The notes beneath the pieces were generated by a model. That model worked only from the letters and a program-made list of their open reading frames with translations. It had not been told where the DNA came from and did no database searches. A stretch of DNA of 64,000 nt from Ectopseudomonas chengduensis (GTDB taxonomy: Bacteria; Pseudomonadota; Gammaproteobacteria; Pseudomonadales; Pseudomonadaceae). Below are positions 1 to 9,814 of the stretch, one piece after another (the stretch's first letter is position 1; each line of letters starts with the position of its first letter). The stretch lies in contig NZ_JACFYZ010000002.1 in NCBI RefSeq assembly GCF_015712065.1, forward strand, positions 682,001-746,000, given 5' to 3'. The translations under genes and the position numbers were made by a program.

Positions 1-1
1 C

Positions 2-508
2 AAGCGCGACAGCCAGGATCGTGAGGCAGAGGCGCGCTTCGGCGCCCTGGTCGAGCGGGCGCTGGCTGGCGATCTCAAGGATTGGCTGGATGACCCGCAG
101 GGTTGGCTGGCACAGCTGATCCTGCTCGATCAACTGCCGCGCATGATCTTTCGCGATACGCTGCGGGCCTTTGCCGGCGACAGCGGGGCTCGCCCATTGC
201 TGCAGGAGGGCCTTGAGCGTGGCTGGGACCTTAGGCTGACGCCGATCCAGCGGGTGTTCGCCTATCTGGTCTTCGAGCACGCCGAAGATCTGCCCTTGCA
301 GGACCGCGCGGTCGAGCTGTTTGCTGATCTGCTGAGCGAAGCCGCTGTCGATGAGCGGCCATTGTTCGCCAATTTCCTCGATTTCGCCGAGCGCCATCAG
401 CGGGTGATTGCCCGTTTCGGTCGCTTCCCTCATCGCAATGCGATTCTCGGTCGCGCCTCCACTGACGAAGAGCAGGCTTTCCTGCGGGAACCCGGCTCGC
501 GTTTCTGA
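2..508 (+). CDS. DUF924 family protein, C-terminal part (5' end outside window)
   Basis: The reading frame is open from the first bases of the window and ends at 508, giving 168 visible residues. The segment ILLDQLPRMIFRDT followed by AFAGD matches the core of the DUF924 (YbgH-like) family, an all-helical fold resembling TPR proteins whose biochemical role is not established. The start codon and roughly the first 20 residues lie upstream of the window. An ATG at 143 falls inside the conserved core, so it is not the real start. No operon link is obvious, since the next gene begins 70 bases later with its own ribosome binding site. Confidence 0.8.
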   Translation, partial: KRDSQDREAEARFGALVERALAGDLKDWLDDPQGWLAQLILLDQLPRMIFRDTLRAFAGDSGARPLLQEGLERGWDLRLTPIQRVFAYLVFEHAEDLPLQDRAVELFADLLSEAAVDERPLFANFLDFAERHQRVIARFGRFPHRNAILGRASTDEEQAFLREPGSRF

Positions 509-577
509 ACTCCAACCGGGCAAGTCGTCGCCGGCTATGCCAAGCTTGCTGGCACCTTCCCATCAGGAGCTTCATCC

Positions 578-829
578 ATGTCGATGCGTATCGTCGCGTT
601 GCTCGCCTGCTGCCTGCTTGCCGCCTGCAGCAAGGTCAATCAGGAAAACTACTCCAAGCTCAAGGCCGGTATGAGCAAGCAGGAAGTGGAAAGCCTGCTC
701 GGCGCGCCCGGTGAGTGTGCCGGCGCACTGGGGATGACCAGTTGCACCTGGGGCGACGACAAGGCCTATATCAGTGTCCAGTACGCCGGGGACAAGGTCA
801 TGCTGTTCTCCGGCAAGGGACTCAAGTAA
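578..829 (+). CDS. small outer-membrane-type lipoprotein, SmpA/OmlA-like
   Basis: This 83-residue protein has a lipoprotein signal peptide with the lipobox LAAC at Cys17. The mature part contains YSKLKAGMSKQEVESLLG, the pattern of the BLIP-like SmpA/OmlA/DUF3862 fold, in which a short helix-turn is followed by a beta hairpin. CAGGAG lies at good distance before the ATG. The next gene, a lipocalin, starts 12 bases after its stop behind the same CAGGAGCTTC leader, so the two are probably co-transcribed. The role is unknown; an envelope location is inferred from the lipobox. Confidence 0.72.
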   Translation: MSMRIVALLACCLLAACSKVNQENYSKLKAGMSKQEVESLLGAPGECAGALGMTSCTWGDDKAYISVQYAGDKVMLFSGKGLK

Positions 830-841
830 ACAGGAGCTTCC

Positions 842-1384
842 ATGCGTTCGATCCTAATCGCCAGCGCCATTCTCGCCCTGGCCGGCTGCGCCAATTCCGG
901 TACCGGCAGCATCCCCAAACCGCCACCGCAGACCATGCAGGTCGACCTGCAGCGCTACCAGGGCACCTGGTACGAGCTGGCGCGCCTGCCGATGTTCTTC
1001 CAGCGCAACTGCGTGCAGTCCGAAGCGCATTACGGTCTGCGTGACGATGGCCGCATCGACGTGACCAACCGCTGCCGCGACAAGGACGGTGAGTGGATCG
1101 AGGCCAAGGGCGTCGCCGAGCCTCAGGTCGAAGGGCAAACCGACAAGCTGTGGGTGCGCTTCGACAACTGGGCCAGCAAGCTGCTGCCGATCAAGGGCGA
1201 CTACTGGGTGATCTACCACGACGAGGACTATCGCGTGGCACTGGTCGGTCACCCGGAGCACAAGTACCTCTGGCTGCTCTCGCGCACCCCTGAAGTGGAT
1301 CAGGAAACCCGCGACAAGCTGCTCAGCGTCGCGCGCGAGCAGGGCTACGTTACCTCGGACCTGATCTGGCGTCAGGCCGATTGA
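842..1384 (+). CDS. blc: outer membrane lipoprotein lipocalin (Blc-type)
   Basis: A 180-residue bacterial lipocalin. It has a lipobox at Cys16 (LAGC) and the lipocalin signature GTWYELARLP at residues 40-49, and it ends with a conserved region around YLWLLSRTP. Length and motifs match E. coli Blc, an outer-membrane-anchored carrier of lysophospholipids and fatty acids made under envelope stress. CAGGAG precedes the ATG. The small lipoprotein gene just upstream likely shares its transcript. A palindromic repeat follows the stop codon. Confidence 0.88.
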   Translation: MRSILIASAILALAGCANSGTGSIPKPPPQTMQVDLQRYQGTWYELARLPMFFQRNCVQSEAHYGLRDDGRIDVTNRCRDKDGEWIEAKGVAEPQVEGQTDKLWVRFDNWASKLLPIKGDYWVIYHDEDYRVALVGHPEHKYLWLLSRTPEVDQETRDKLLSVAREQGYVTSDLIWRQAD

Positions 1385-1397
1385 TCCAGCGCTCGCC

Positions 1398-1457
1398 CGT
1401 AGCCCGGATGCAATCCGGGGATGTCTACCGGGATTTCCCGGATTGATCCGGGCTACG
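1398..1457. repeat. REP-like palindromic repeat, family 1 (GTAGCCCGGAT type), copy 1
   Basis: Two hairpins, CCCGGAT..ATCCGGG on each side, are enclosed by outer arms CGTAGCCC and GGGCTACG. A second copy of the same family lies at 55501-55563. It fills the gap between the convergent lipocalin and lipoprotein genes. This is the usual place for REP/BIME-type elements, which can also terminate transcription or protect mRNA ends. Confidence 0.8.
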
Positions 1458-1460
1458 ATT

Positions 1461-1898
1461 TCACTCCCAATCCAGGCGCGCCAGCTTCCATTCGCTGCCG
1501 TCGAGCCACCATTCCAGCTTCACTGAATAGTGCCGTGCGCTGTCAGGGATCAACCCCTCGGCGCCACTCAGGCCTACCTGAGCTTCGGTATAGCCCTTGC
1601 TGCTGATCGCAGTGTCGATCCAGCTGTTCTTGCCCAGTGCGATGACCTTGATGTTCTTGTGGCGCAGGAACAGCAGGGTCATGGTGCGCTTGGCCCATTC
1701 ACGGTCCAGCTCCTGGCGGGCGAGGAAGTCGCCATGCAACTGCTCCAGCACTGCACCGGTGCTCTTGGCCTCGATGTTGTCCTGCAACTGCTGAACGGCC
1801 GCCTCCAGAGCGGCCTGTGGGTCGTCACGGCCGCCGCAGCCGGCGAGCAGGAGGGTGAAGGACATAAACAGCGACCAAGACAGATGACGCATCGACAT
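1461..1898 (-). CDS. predicted lipoprotein with NTF2/DUF4878-like domain
   Basis: A 145-residue lipoprotein. The signal ends in LLLAGC with the lipidated Cys at residue 21. The mature part has an N-terminal helix (QAALEAAVQQLQDNIEAKS) and a C-terminal strand pair ending WWLDGSEWKLARLDW, as in small NTF2-like or DUF4878 lipoproteins. The frame stays open far upstream, but AGGAAG sits 6 bases before the ATG at 1898, so this start is chosen over the ATG at 1916. Divergent from pip. The function is unknown. Confidence 0.68.
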   Translation of the reverse strand: MSMRHLSWSLFMSFTLLLAGCGGRDDPQAALEAAVQQLQDNIEAKSTGAVLEQLHGDFLARQELDREWAKRTMTLLFLRHKNIKVIALGKNSWIDTAISSKGYTEAQVGLSGAEGLIPDSARHYSVKLEWWLDGSEWKLARLDWE

Positions 1899-1976
1899 GC
1901 TGAACTTCCTTTTCATGGTTATGATGCCGGGCAGAGTGGAACACGGCAGTTGTAGCCCAGCCAACAGGAGCCAACC

Positions 1977-2948
1977 ATGCAGACTTTGTACCCGGAGATC
2001 AAACCCTACGCTCGCCATGAACTGGCGGTCGAGCAACCGCACGTGCTGTACATCGACGAGAGCGGCTCTGCGGATGGGTTGCCGGTACTGTTCATTCATG
2101 GTGGCCCCGGCGCCGGCTGCGACTCTGCCAGCCGCCGTTACTTCGATCCCGCCCTGTACCGCATCGTCACCTTCGACCAGCGCGGCTGTGGCCGTTCGAC
2201 GCCGCACGCGAGTCTGGAGAACAACACCACCCAGGCGCTGATCGCCGATATCGAGCGTATTCGCGAGCATCTGGGTATCGACAAGTTCGTGCTGTTCGGT
2301 GGCTCCTGGGGCTCGACCCTGGCGTTGGCCTATGCACAGGCGCATCCGCAGCGCGTGCATGGACTGATCCTGCGCGGCATCTTCCTGTGTCGGCCGCAGG
2401 AGTTCAGCTGGTTCTATCAGGAAGGCGCCAGCCGCCTGTTCCCCGATTACTGGGAGGATTACGTGGCGCCCATCCCGGTCGAGGAGCGCGGCGACCTGAT
2501 GCAGGCCTTCTACAAGCGCCTGACGGGTACCGACCAGATCGCCCAGATGCATGCGGCCAAGGCCTGGTCGACCTGGGAGGGGCGTACTGCAACCCTGCGT
2601 CCGAACACCCAGGTGGTCGAGCGCTTCAGCGAGGCGCATCGGGCACTGTCCATCGCCCGTATCGAGTGCCACTACTTCGTCAACGACGCCTTCCTCGAGC
2701 CTAACCAGCTGCTCCGTGACATGCCGAAGATCGCCCATCTGCCGGGCATCATCGTGCACGGTCGCTACGACGCCATCTGCCCGCTGGACAACGCCTGGGC
2801 GCTGCACCAGGCCTGGCCCAACAGCGAACTGCAGATCATCCGTGACGCCGGCCACTCGGCGGCGGAACCCGGTATCACCGATGCGCTGATCCGCGCTGCC
2901 GAACAGATGGCCCGGCGCCTGCTCGACCTGCCGCCGGAGGATGCATGA
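1977..2948 (+). CDS. pip: prolyl aminopeptidase (proline iminopeptidase)
   Basis: A 323-residue alpha/beta hydrolase of the S33 family that removes N-terminal proline from peptides in the cytoplasm. The oxyanion-hole motif HGGPG is at residues 41-45 and the nucleophile is Ser110 in GGSWGS. The acid and base are most likely Asp265 (HGRYD) and His293 (AGHS). Full length for the family. CAGGAG precedes the ATG. Its stop overlaps the dtd start (ATGA), so the two are translationally coupled; this pip-dtd pair is common in Pseudomonas. Confidence 0.95.
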   Translation: MQTLYPEIKPYARHELAVEQPHVLYIDESGSADGLPVLFIHGGPGAGCDSASRRYFDPALYRIVTFDQRGCGRSTPHASLENNTTQALIADIERIREHLGIDKFVLFGGSWGSTLALAYAQAHPQRVHGLILRGIFLCRPQEFSWFYQEGASRLFPDYWEDYVAPIPVEERGDLMQAFYKRLTGTDQIAQMHAAKAWSTWEGRTATLRPNTQVVERFSEAHRALSIARIECHYFVNDAFLEPNQLLRDMPKIAHLPGIIVHGRYDAICPLDNAWALHQAWPNSELQIIRDAGHSAAEPGITDALIRAAEQMARRLLDLPPEDA

Positions 2949-3382
2949 AGCTGCTGATCCAGCGCGTCAGCGGTGCACGGGTGGAGGTCGAAGGCGAGGT
3001 GGTGGGCAGCATCGATCAGGGCCTGCTGGCGCTGGTCGGCATCGAACCGCAGGACGATCAGGCCAGTCTGTCCCGCGCGCTGCACAAACTGCTGAACTAC
3101 CGCGTGTTCAGCGACGAGGCGGGCAAGATGAATCGCTCGCTGACGGACGTGCAAGGCGGGCTGTTGTTGGTCTCGCAGTTCACCCTGGCAGCCGACACCA
3201 AGAGCGGCATGCGCCCCAGTTTCTCCAGCGCTGCGCCACCCGCGCAGGGCGCTGCATTGTTCGATGCTCTGGTGGAAATGGCCAGAGCCCAGCATCCGCA
3301 AGTCGCTACCGGACGCTTCGGCGCCAATATGCAGGTGCACCTGGTCAACGATGGGCCGGTGACCTTTCTGCTAGAGGTATAG
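2945..3382 (+). CDS. dtd: D-aminoacyl-tRNA deacylase
   Basis: A 145-residue DTD protein, full length, which hydrolyses D-amino acids (and mischarged glycine) from tRNA and so protects translation. The catalytic-site motif SQFTLAAD is present with Thr80, and the Gly-cisPro motif is seen as NDGPVT (Gly137-Pro138). The start overlaps the pip stop by four bases (ATGA). A palindromic repeat follows the stop codon and separates the gene from the convergent rsmE. Confidence 0.95.
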   Translation: MKLLIQRVSGARVEVEGEVVGSIDQGLLALVGIEPQDDQASLSRALHKLLNYRVFSDEAGKMNRSLTDVQGGLLLVSQFTLAADTKSGMRPSFSSAAPPAQGAALFDALVEMARAQHPQVATGRFGANMQVHLVNDGPVTFLLEV

Positions 3383-3390
3383 CGGTAGTT

Positions 3391-3458
3391 TGTGGGAGCG
3401 AGCTCTGCTCGCGAATGCTGGCGACTCGAACGCTTGGCGAGCAGAGCTCGCTCTTACA
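3391..3458. repeat. REP-like palindromic repeat, family 2 (TGTGGGAGCGAGC type)
   Basis: Inverted arms of about 20 bases, TGTGGGAGCGAGCTCTGCTC and its near complement ending CGCTCTTACA, are separated by a short spacer. It is of the same general kind as the copy at 17546-17611, with the outer TGTRGGAGCG motif common in Pseudomonas intergenic regions. It lies between the convergent dtd and rsmE genes. Confidence 0.78.
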
Positions 3459-3474
3459 GGCTGCTCGTTCGCGT

Positions 3475-4185
3475 TTAGAACAATCTGGCCAGCAATGCCG
3501 GCACTGCCGTCTCCACCCGCAGAATGCGCTCGCCCAGCTGCACCGGTTGCAGGCCTGCGGCTTCGCGCAGCAGCTCGACTTCGTAGGGAATCCAGCCACC
3601 TTCCGGGCCGATGGCCAGGGTCACCGGTTGCTCGACGGCGCGCGGGCAGGCCGGGTAATCACCGGGGTGGCCGGTCAGGCCAAGTGTGCCGGCCGCCAGG
3701 GCCGGTAGGCGATCCTCGACGAAGGGTTTGAAGCGCTTCTCGATGCTTACTTCGGGTAGCACCGTGTCGCGCGCCTGCTCCAGGCCGAGGATCAGCTGTT
3801 CGCGAATGGCCTCGGCCTCGAGAAACGGTGTCTGCCAGAAACTCTTCTCCACCCGGTAGCTGTTGACCAATACCAGGCGCGCCACGCCCATGGCGCTGAC
3901 CGTCTGCAGCACGCGCTTGAGCATCTTCGGGCGGGGCAGGGCGAGGATCAGGGTCAGCGGTAGCTTGGCCGGTGGCGGCTGGTCGAGACTGACATGCAGT
4001 TCGGCATGCTCGGCATCCAGGGCGATCAGTCGGCCTTCGCCCATCAGGCCGCCAAGATGACCGACGCGCAGGCGATTACCGGTCTCGGCGCGATGCACTT
4101 CATGTAGATGTTTCAGGCGCCTGCCACTGAGGCGTACCCGCTCGCCACCGACGAAGTCGGCGTCCTCCAGCAGCAGCAGGTTCAC
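3475..4185 (-). CDS. rsmE: 16S rRNA (uracil-1498-N3)-methyltransferase
   Basis: A 236-residue SPOUT-class methyltransferase that makes m3U1498 in 16S rRNA using S-adenosylmethionine. An N-terminal PUA-like part carries [21 protein letters not shown]. The C-terminal trefoil-knot region has the family motif AIGPEGGW followed by [11 protein letters not shown]. The frame is open upstream, but the family start is the GTG at 4185 (protein begins [11 protein letters not shown]). This GTG overlaps the tatC stop (GTGA), showing translational coupling. The gene ends the tatABC-rsmE string. Confidence 0.93.
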   Translation of the reverse strand: MNLLLLEDADFVGGERVRLSGRRLKHLHEVHRAETGNRLRVGHLGGLMGEGRLIALDAEHAELHVSLDQPPPAKLPLTLILALPRPKMLKRVLQTVSAMGVARLVLVNSYRVEKSFWQTPFLEAEAIREQLILGLEQARDTVLPEVSIEKRFKPFVEDRLPALAAGTLGLTGHPGDYPACPRAVEQPVTLAIGPEGGWIPYEVELLREAAGLQPVQLGERILRVETAVPALLARLF

Positions 4186-4976
4186 GGCAGCGGCGCGGGT
4201 GGCTGGTCTTCGGGCTTGGCTTCTTCTTCGGCCTGTTCCTGGTCGCGCTTGCGCTTGACCAGCGCGCCAGCCAGTACACCGGCCTCGAACAGTAGCCACA
4301 TCGGCACGGCCAACAGGGTCTGCGAGAACACGTCCGGCGGCGTCAGCACCATACCGACCACGAAGCAGCCGACAATGACGTAGGGGCGGCTCTTGCGCAG
4401 AGTCGCTACGTCGACCAGACCTATCCAGATAACCAGGAAGGTAGCGATAGGAATCTCGAAGGCCACGCCAAAGGCGAAGAACAGCGTCAGGACGAAATCC
4501 AGGTACTGGCCGATGTCGGTCATCATCGCCACGCCTTCCGGGGTCACGCTGGCGAAGAAGCCGAACATGATCGGGAACACCACGAAGTAGGCGAAGGCCA
4601 TGCCGGCATAGAACAGGAAGATACTGGAAATCAGCAGTGGCACCGCGATGCGTCGCTCATGGGTGTACAGCCCCGGTGCGATGAAGCCCCAGATCTGGTG
4701 CAGGATCACCGGCATGCCTAGAAACAACGCACACATCAGGGTCAGCTTGAATGGCGTCAGGAACGGTGAGGCGACCCCTGTGGCGATCATCGTCGCGCCT
4801 TCTGGCAGATAGGCGCGTAACGGCGCAGCGACCAGGGCGTAGATATCCTGAGCGAAGTAGAACAGGCCGGCGAAGATCAGCAGGATGATCACTACACAGC
4901 GCAACAGGCGAGTACGCAGCTCGGCCAGGTGCGAGACCAGAGGCATTTCCTGGTCGGCTTGTGGATTATTGCTCAT
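4182..4976 (-). CDS. tatC: Sec-independent protein translocase subunit TatC
   Basis: A 264-residue polytopic inner-membrane protein. It is the signal-peptide receptor of the twin-arginine pathway, which exports folded proteins. It starts [24 protein letters not shown], with the conserved SHLAELRTR at the cytoplasmic N terminus. Six hydrophobic segments follow, including FLTPFKLTL and the FxVxFE-like region [10 protein letters not shown] charged C-terminal tail ([12 protein letters not shown]) ends the protein. The start overlaps the tatB stop (ATGA). CynA in this same window is a probable substrate. Confidence 0.96.
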   Translation of the reverse strand: MSNNPQADQEMPLVSHLAELRTRLLRCVVIILLIFAGLFYFAQDIYALVAAPLRAYLPEGATMIATGVASPFLTPFKLTLMCALFLGMPVILHQIWGFIAPGLYTHERRIAVPLLISSIFLFYAGMAFAYFVVFPIMFGFFASVTPEGVAMMTDIGQYLDFVLTLFFAFGVAFEIPIATFLVIWIGLVDVATLRKSRPYVIVGCFVVGMVLTPPDVFSQTLLAVPMWLLFEAGVLAGALVKRKRDQEQAEEEAKPEDQPPAPLP

Positions 4977-5317
4977 GGCTGGGGATTCTTGTCCTGAACG
5001 CTCGGGGCCGTGTCGGCAGTCGGTTTGGCGCTGTTCTCCGCTGGCGGATTGTCGCTTTTGCCGGTGCCGAGAATGTCCTGCTTCATCGCCTGCATTTCCC
5101 GCTCGAGTTCGAGAATCCGCTCGTTATGCAACTGACGGCGAATCTCGTCGGCGCCGATCTCGCGCTCCACCTCGGCCTTGATCGAGTTGAAGCTGCGCTT
5201 GATCCGGCCGATCCACAGGCTGGCCGTACGCACGGCGCCTGGCAGGCGCTCGGGGCCGAGCACCACCAGGGCCACCAGACCGACCAGCAGCAGCTCGGTA
5301 AAACCGATGTCGAACAT
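4973..5317 (-). CDS. tatB: Sec-independent protein translocase subunit TatB
   Basis: A 114-residue TatB that forms the substrate receptor with TatC. It has a single N-terminal membrane helix beginning [20 protein letters not shown], then the GPERLP turn and an amphipathic helix, and a charged, proline-rich tail. The Glu in the membrane helix (FTELL) is the TatB hallmark that separates it from TatA. It lies 3 bases downstream of tatA and overlaps tatC. Confidence 0.95.
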   Translation of the reverse strand: MFDIGFTELLLVGLVALVVLGPERLPGAVRTASLWIGRIKRSFNSIKAEVEREIGADEIRRQLHNERILELEREMQAMKQDILGTGKSDNPPAENSAKPTADTAPSVQDKNPQP

Positions 5318-5320
5318 GGC

Positions 5321-5554
5321 TTAGTCTTTCTTCGCTGGCTCTTCGACCTTGCGTGCCTGGGCGTCGATGGTCTGGCCCTTGGGCTCTTCCACGGCTGGCT
5401 TTTCAGCTTCGCCGCTATCCATCGATTTGCGGAAACCCTTGATCGCGTCGCCCAGATCCGAGCCAAGGCCTTTCAGGCGCTTGGTGCCGAACAGCATGAC
5501 CACGATGAGCAGGATGATCAGGAGTTGCCAGATGCTGATACCGCCAAAGCCCAT
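5321..5554 (-). CDS. tatA: Sec-independent protein translocase subunit TatA
   Basis: A 77-residue TatA, the pore-forming subunit of the twin-arginine translocase. One membrane helix (about residues 6-22, [17 protein letters not shown]) is followed by the FGTKRL hinge and an amphipathic helix ([16 protein letters not shown]). The acidic and lysine-rich tail is dispensable in homologues. First gene of the tat string, beginning 23 bases after hisE, so it may be read from a his-tat transcript. Confidence 0.95.
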   Translation of the reverse strand: MGFGGISIWQLLIILLIVVMLFGTKRLKGLGSDLGDAIKGFRKSMDSGEAEKPAVEEPKGQTIDAQARKVEEPAKKD

Positions 5555-5577
5555 GATATGTACTCCGTAATGAAGGT

Positions 5578-5913
5578 TTATTCGGATTGCGGTCGCGCGG
5601 CTTTTTCCGCGTGGCCGGAGAGGCCGAAACGGCGATCCAGTTCATCCAGCACAGCCTGGGGATGCTGGCCGAGGGCGGCGAGCATGACCAGGCTATGGAA
5701 CCACAGATCGGCGGTTTCGTAGATCAGGTCCTTGCAGTCACCGCTGGCGGCGGCGTCCTTGGCGGCGAGGATGGTTTCCACCGATTCCTCGCCGACCTTT
5801 TCCAGAATCTTGTTCAGACCCTTGTGATACAGGCTGGCGACGTAGGAGCTGTCGGCCGCTGCGCCCTTGCGCGACTCCAGCACCTCGGCCAGGCGGCTCA
5901 GGGTGTCACTCAT
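5578..5913 (-). CDS. hisE: phosphoribosyl-ATP pyrophosphatase
   Basis: A 111-residue HisE, an all-alpha NTP pyrophosphohydrolase that removes pyrophosphate from phosphoribosyl-ATP in the second step of histidine synthesis. The conserved metal-binding patterns [15 protein letters not shown] and [17 protein letters not shown] are present. The ATG at 5913 is chosen because it gives the normal family length and its first bases overlap the end of hisI (ATGAGTGA, 8 bases). An ATG 15 bases upstream is less likely. HisE and HisI are separate proteins here, as in other pseudomonads. Confidence 0.94.
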   Translation of the reverse strand: MSDTLSRLAEVLESRKGAAADSSYVASLYHKGLNKILEKVGEESVETILAAKDAAASGDCKDLIYETADLWFHSLVMLAALGQHPQAVLDELDRRFGLSGHAEKAARPQSE

Positions 5914-6304
5914 GGCTGTGTCCTGCATAGATGGCGTGCGGATCTTTCAGCACCGCGTCGACGGTTTTCCAGCCGCCATTCTCGTATACCCGATAGAAGC
6001 AGCTTACGCGACCGGTGTGGCAAGCGATGCCGCCCAGTTGTTCGACCATCAGCACGATGACATCGGCGTCGCAGTCCAGGCGCAGTTCGTGCAGTTTCTG
6101 CACATGGCCGGATTCCTCGCCCTTGCGCCACAACTTGCCACGTGAGCGCGACCAGTAGATGGCGCGTTGTTCGCTGGCGGTGAGGGCCAGGGATTCGCGG
6201 TTCATCCAGGCCATCATCAGGATGCGGCCACTCTGGTAGTCCTGGGCGATGGCCGGCACCAGGCCATCTTCGTTCCAGTGGATTTCGTCGAGCCAATCGT
6301 TCAT
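5906..6304 (-). CDS. hisI: phosphoribosyl-AMP cyclohydrolase
   Basis: A 132-residue HisI, which opens the adenine ring of phosphoribosyl-AMP in the third step of histidine synthesis. The zinc and magnesium ligands are visible in DCDADV and in the CHTGRVSCF region. The [10 protein letters not shown] and [10 protein letters not shown] blocks are typical. The start at 6304 ([10 protein letters not shown]) is chosen over a longer open frame because it matches the family N terminus. It overlaps hisE by 8 bases. Confidence 0.95.
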   Translation of the reverse strand: MNDWLDEIHWNEDGLVPAIAQDYQSGRILMMAWMNRESLALTASEQRAIYWSRSRGKLWRKGEESGHVQKLHELRLDCDADVIVLMVEQLGGIACHTGRVSCFYRVYENGGWKTVDAVLKDPHAIYAGHSHE

Positions 6305-6324
6305 CGGTATTCCGTATCTGTTAC

Positions 6325-6343
6325 GCCGGGCCTCGGCCCGTGA
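6325..6343 (-). terminator. short GC hairpin between ubiB and hisI
   Basis: CGGGCC and GGCCCG form a tight stem just after the ubiB stop codon on the minus strand. There is no clear U tract, so this may be only a weak or Rho-assisted stop between ubiB and hisI. Confidence 0.3.
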
Positions 6344-6377
6344 ATTCCCCAAGTGTGCCAGTGCCGCAGCCAACTGG

Positions 6378-7961
6378 CTATCGGCGCAGCACCAGATAGA
6401 GCCCGCCGCCGACCATCAGCCAGGCTGGCCAGGTGGCCAGCAGTGGTGCCAGGCCTTGCATGGTGCCGGCGCCGATCAGTGCCGCACCAAGCAGGCGCAG
6501 TGTCCAGTGGTCGCGTGGTGCACTGGTCTGGACCTGTACCGGCTGCTGCAGACGTTCCAGGGTGTCGCGGGCGATCTGTGACAGGTGCGGCACCTGCTCG
6601 GCTTGTTGCTGCAGGTTGCGCAGCAGATGCAGCGGGCTGATGCGCTCGCGCATCCAGCGTTCGAGGAAGGGCTGCGCGGTGCTCCACAGATCCAGATCCG
6701 GATAGAGCTGACGGCCCAGGCCTTCGATGTTGAGCAGGGTCTTCTGCAGCAGCACCAGCTGCGGCTGCACTTCCATGTTGAAGCGCCGGGCGGTCTGGAA
6801 CAGGCGCAGCAGCAACTGGCCGAAGGAGATGTCCTTCAGCGGCTTCTCGAAGATCGGCTCGCACACGGTGCGAATCGCCGCCTCGAACTCGTTGACCTTG
6901 GTGTCGACCGGTACCCAGCCCGAGTCGATGTGCAACTGCGCGACCTTGCGGTAGTCGCGCTTGAAGAAGGCGATCAGGTTGCGCGCCAGGTAGTCCTGGT
7001 CTTCGTCGGTGAGGCTGCCGATGATGCCGCAGTCGATGGCGATGTACTGCGGGCTCCACGGCGTGCGGGTGCTGACGAAGATGTTGCCGGGGTGCATGTC
7101 GGCGTGGAAGAAGCTGTCGCGGAACACCTGGGTGAAGAAGATCTCCACGCCGCGCTCGGCCAAAAGTTTCATGTCGGTGCGCTGGTCGGCCAGGGTCGCC
7201 AGGTCGGTCACCGGGATGCCGTAGATGCGCTCCATTACCAGCACCTGGTGGCGGCACAGGTCCCAGTACACCTGCGGTACGTAGAGCAGAGGCGAGCCGT
7301 CGAAGTTGCGCCGCAGCTGGCTGGCGTTGGCTGCTTCGCGCAGCAGGTCGAGTTCATCAAAGATGGTTTTTTCGTAGTCGCTGACTACTTCCACCGGGCG
7401 CAGGCGGCGGGCATCGGCCGAGGCTTTCTCGGCGATACGGGCGATCAGGAACAGCCAGGCCAGGTCCTGGCGAATCACCGGTTTGAGGCCCGGGCGCACC
7501 ACCTTGACCACCACCTGCTCGCCGCTTTTCAGCTGCGCGGCATGCACCTGAGCCACCGAGGCCGAGGCCAGGGGCTGGCTGTCGAAGCGGGCGAACAGCT
7601 CGCTCACCGGGGCGCCAAGCTGGGCTTCGATCAGGGCGATCGCTTGCTCTTCCGGGAAGGGCGGTACCTGATCCTGCAGGCGCGCCAGCTCATCGGCGAT
7701 ATCCGGCGGCAGCAGGTCGCGGCGGGTGGACAGCAGTTGGCCGAACTTGATGAAGATCGGCCCCAGGTCTTCCAGCGCCAGACGCAGGCGTGCGCCGCGC
7801 GACAGCTCCAGCGGCTTGCGCGGCAGCCAGCGCCAGGGCAGCAGGCAGGACAGCGCGCGCAGCCAGAATGGCAGCGGTAGTTCGAAGAGCATCTCGTCCA
7901 GTTGATAGCGGATGACTACGCGCTGGATGCGCAACAGGCGGCGAACGGCAAGCAGCTTCAT
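6378..7961 (-). CDS. ubiB: ubiquinone biosynthesis atypical kinase/ATPase UbiB
   Basis: A 527-residue member of the ABC1/ADCK/UbiB protein-kinase-like family, needed for aerobic ubiquinone synthesis. The KxGQ motif lies in [11 protein letters not shown], the family AAAS-like loop in [13 protein letters not shown], and the metal-binding end in [12 protein letters not shown]. Two hydrophobic helices at the C terminus (about residues 480-527) anchor it in the inner membrane. It overlaps ubiJ by four bases (ATGA) and is the last gene of ubiE-ubiJ-ubiB. Confidence 0.95.
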   Translation of the reverse strand: MKLLAVRRLLRIQRVVIRYQLDEMLFELPLPFWLRALSCLLPWRWLPRKPLELSRGARLRLALEDLGPIFIKFGQLLSTRRDLLPPDIADELARLQDQVPPFPEEQAIALIEAQLGAPVSELFARFDSQPLASASVAQVHAAQLKSGEQVVVKVVRPGLKPVIRQDLAWLFLIARIAEKASADARRLRPVEVVSDYEKTIFDELDLLREAANASQLRRNFDGSPLLYVPQVYWDLCRHQVLVMERIYGIPVTDLATLADQRTDMKLLAERGVEIFFTQVFRDSFFHADMHPGNIFVSTRTPWSPQYIAIDCGIIGSLTDEDQDYLARNLIAFFKRDYRKVAQLHIDSGWVPVDTKVNEFEAAIRTVCEPIFEKPLKDISFGQLLLRLFQTARRFNMEVQPQLVLLQKTLLNIEGLGRQLYPDLDLWSTAQPFLERWMRERISPLHLLRNLQQQAEQVPHLSQIARDTLERLQQPVQVQTSAPRDHWTLRLLGAALIGAGTMQGLAPLLATWPAWLMVGGGLYLVLRR

Positions 7962-8575
7962 GCGTCGGACTTATTGGCAGAAGTGAGGCGCTCGATGCGT
8001 GCTTCCAGGCGGTCGAGGGCGAGTTTGAGTTGATCCAGCTCGGCGAAACGCGCATCGGCTTCGCGCTGGCCCACCAGGGTGCGTGATTCTTCGGCCAGGT
8101 AGTCGGCCAGATTCTGCTTGAGGCTGGTGGCGCCGTGGCTGGCGAGATTGACCCGGCTGCGCAGGTGACCTGCGAGCAGGGTAGTGGCCACCGGGCCGAG
8201 CCAGCGCGAGATTTCGTATTCCCAGTCCAGCTCCAGATCCTGCAGGATGCCGGCCAGTTGCAGCAGCACCGCGCTGTCGCCATCGAGCGATACCTCAGGG
8301 CGATGCAGCACGGCAGTTTTCTCGCGGCTCAGGGCCAGGCGCAGCAGGCTGGCGGCAGGTGCGGTGAGCGTGCAGTCGGCGGGTGCATGCCACTGTGCGG
8401 CGAGTTGCAGACCATCACCACTGGGCAGAATGAACAGCTCCAGTGCCGGGCTCTGGCACTGTACGGCGATGACCTTGCCACTCAGTGCCTGCAGACGCGG
8501 CAAGGCCGTGCCATCGAGGCGCAGGGCGCGGTTGAGGCCCGCCTCGACGCCCGCCAGCAAGCCCGTGATGAGCAT
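7958..8575 (-). CDS. ubiJ: ubiquinone biosynthesis accessory factor UbiJ (SCP2 domain)
   Basis: A 205-residue protein with an N-terminal SCP2-like lipid-binding domain (about residues 15-110) and a C-terminal helical part ending in a coiled coil ([21 protein letters not shown]). UbiJ binds ubiquinone intermediates and, with UbiK, organises the soluble Ubi complex. It sits in the canonical ubiE-ubiJ-ubiB order. Its ATG overlaps the ubiE stop by one base (TAATG) and its stop overlaps ubiB. Confidence 0.9.
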   Translation of the reverse strand: MLITGLLAGVEAGLNRALRLDGTALPRLQALSGKVIAVQCQSPALELFILPSGDGLQLAAQWHAPADCTLTAPAASLLRLALSREKTAVLHRPEVSLDGDSAVLLQLAGILQDLELDWEYEISRWLGPVATTLLAGHLRSRVNLASHGATSLKQNLADYLAEESRTLVGQREADARFAELDQLKLALDRLEARIERLTSANKSDA

Positions 8576-9345
8576 TAAGGCTTGATGCCGCGATGCAGGG
8601 CGACGATGCCGCCAGTCATGTTGTGGTAGGTGACGCGCTCGAAGCCGGCGTCGACCATCATCGCCTTGAGAGTTTCCTGATCCGGGTGCATGCGGATCGA
8701 CTCGGCCAGGTAGCGATAGCTTTCCGAGTCATTGGTGATCAACTTGCCGGCCAGCGGCATGAAGCTGAACGAGTAGGTGTCATAGACCTTGGCCAGCAGC
8801 GGGTTGCCAGGCTTGGAGAACTCCAGAACCAGCAGGCGACCGCCGGGTTTTAACACGCGCAGCATCGAGCGCAGGGCGTCTTCCTTGTGGGTGACGTTGC
8901 GCAGGCCGAAGGCGATGGTGACCACGTCGAAATGGTTGTCGGGGAACGGCAGCTTCTCGGCATCGGCCTGGACGAACTGCACGTTGCCGGCCACGCCCTT
9001 GTCGAGCAGGCGGTCACGACCGACCTTGAGCATCGAGTCGTTGATGTCGGCCAGCACCACTTGCCCGGTCGGACCAACGATGCTGGAGAACTTGCGGGTC
9101 AGGTCTCCGGTGCCGCCAGCGATGTCCAGTACGCGGTTGCCGGTGCGCACGCCGGACAGTTCGATGGTGAAGCGCTTCCACAGGCGATGCAGGCCACCGG
9201 ACAGCACGTCGTTCATCAGGTCGTACTTGGCCGCCACCGAGTGAAAGACTTCGGCCACTTTCTCCGCCTTCTGGCTTTCCGGCACATCCTGGAAACCGAA
9301 GTGGGTGGTGGGTTCCTGCTCCTGGGCCTTGCGTGGATCGCTCAT
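8575..9345 (-). CDS. ubiE: ubiquinone/menaquinone C-methyltransferase UbiE
   Basis: A 256-residue class I SAM-dependent methyltransferase that C-methylates the benzoquinol ring in ubiquinone synthesis. SAM motif I is [12 protein letters not shown]. The family blocks [13 protein letters not shown] and [23 protein letters not shown] are present. The reading frame is open far upstream; the ATG at 9345 ([10 protein letters not shown]) gives the family length. First gene of the ubiE-ubiJ-ubiB operon. Confidence 0.96.
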   Translation of the reverse strand: MSDPRKAQEQEPTTHFGFQDVPESQKAEKVAEVFHSVAAKYDLMNDVLSGGLHRLWKRFTIELSGVRTGNRVLDIAGGTGDLTRKFSSIVGPTGQVVLADINDSMLKVGRDRLLDKGVAGNVQFVQADAEKLPFPDNHFDVVTIAFGLRNVTHKEDALRSMLRVLKPGGRLLVLEFSKPGNPLLAKVYDTYSFSFMPLAGKLITNDSESYRYLAESIRMHPDQETLKAMMVDAGFERVTYHNMTGGIVALHRGIKP

Positions 9346-9492
9346 GTCGCTCTCACCGGGTAGAAAACCGCACCATTCTAAAGGCGCCTGGCGCCTTTGT
9401 CTTGCCTGGGTGCCCGCTCGCCCCATGGGCTGGTAGAGTGATGTGACCTCATGCCGCAGCCGTGCGGCACGCCGCCAGTTCAAGGAGTTGCC

Positions 9493-9768
9493 ATGTCCCG
9501 TATTCGTGTCGAACGATCTCATTCCCTCGGTCGCGAGGCCGCCCGCGAGAAGGCCGAACGCCTGGCCGAGCGCCTGGCCAGCGAGTACGACGTGCGCTAT
9601 CGCTGGAACGGCGACACCCTGGAGTTCAAGCGCAGCGGTGCCGACGGCAGCATCGCGGTGGGTGACGACACTGTGCGTGTGGAGCTCAAGCTCGGGCTGT
9701 TGCTGTCGCCCATGGGCGGCATGATCCAGCGCGAGATCGAGCAGGTGCTGGACAAATCGCTGGCCTGA
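9493..9768 (+). CDS. polyhydroxyalkanoic acid system family protein (PHA_gran_rgn)
   Basis: A 91-residue protein of the PHA granule-region family. It has an N-terminal basic-acidic helix ([19 protein letters not shown]), a beta-rich centre and the C-terminal [21 protein letters not shown]. The family is defined by its position beside pha genes; its biochemical role is not known. The ATG at 9493 follows CAAGGAG at good distance. It stands 171 bases before phaI, and an inverted repeat in that gap suggests that phaI has its own promoter. Confidence 0.8.
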   Translation: MSRIRVERSHSLGREAAREKAERLAERLASEYDVRYRWNGDTLEFKRSGADGSIAVGDDTVRVELKLGLLLSPMGGMIQREIEQVLDKSLA

Positions 9769-9814
9769 GAGCAGCGGCAAGCCAGTAGGGTGCGCTGTGC
9801 CCGCCGCCGTTGGG

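Noticed and set aside
1899..2855. N-terminal extension of the lipoprotein at 1461-1898, antisense to pip
   Set aside because: It would remove the lipoprotein signal from the N terminus and lies wholly opposite pip.
6585..7880. Long open frame on plus, antisense to ubiB
   Set aside because: It is the mirror frame of a high-GC coding gene. It has no recognisable motif and no ribosome binding site. Similar mirror frames oppose phaC2 (12267-13916), hslU (17589-18995), argS (21031-22326), gltB (40221-41957 and 42069-43346) and cynABD.
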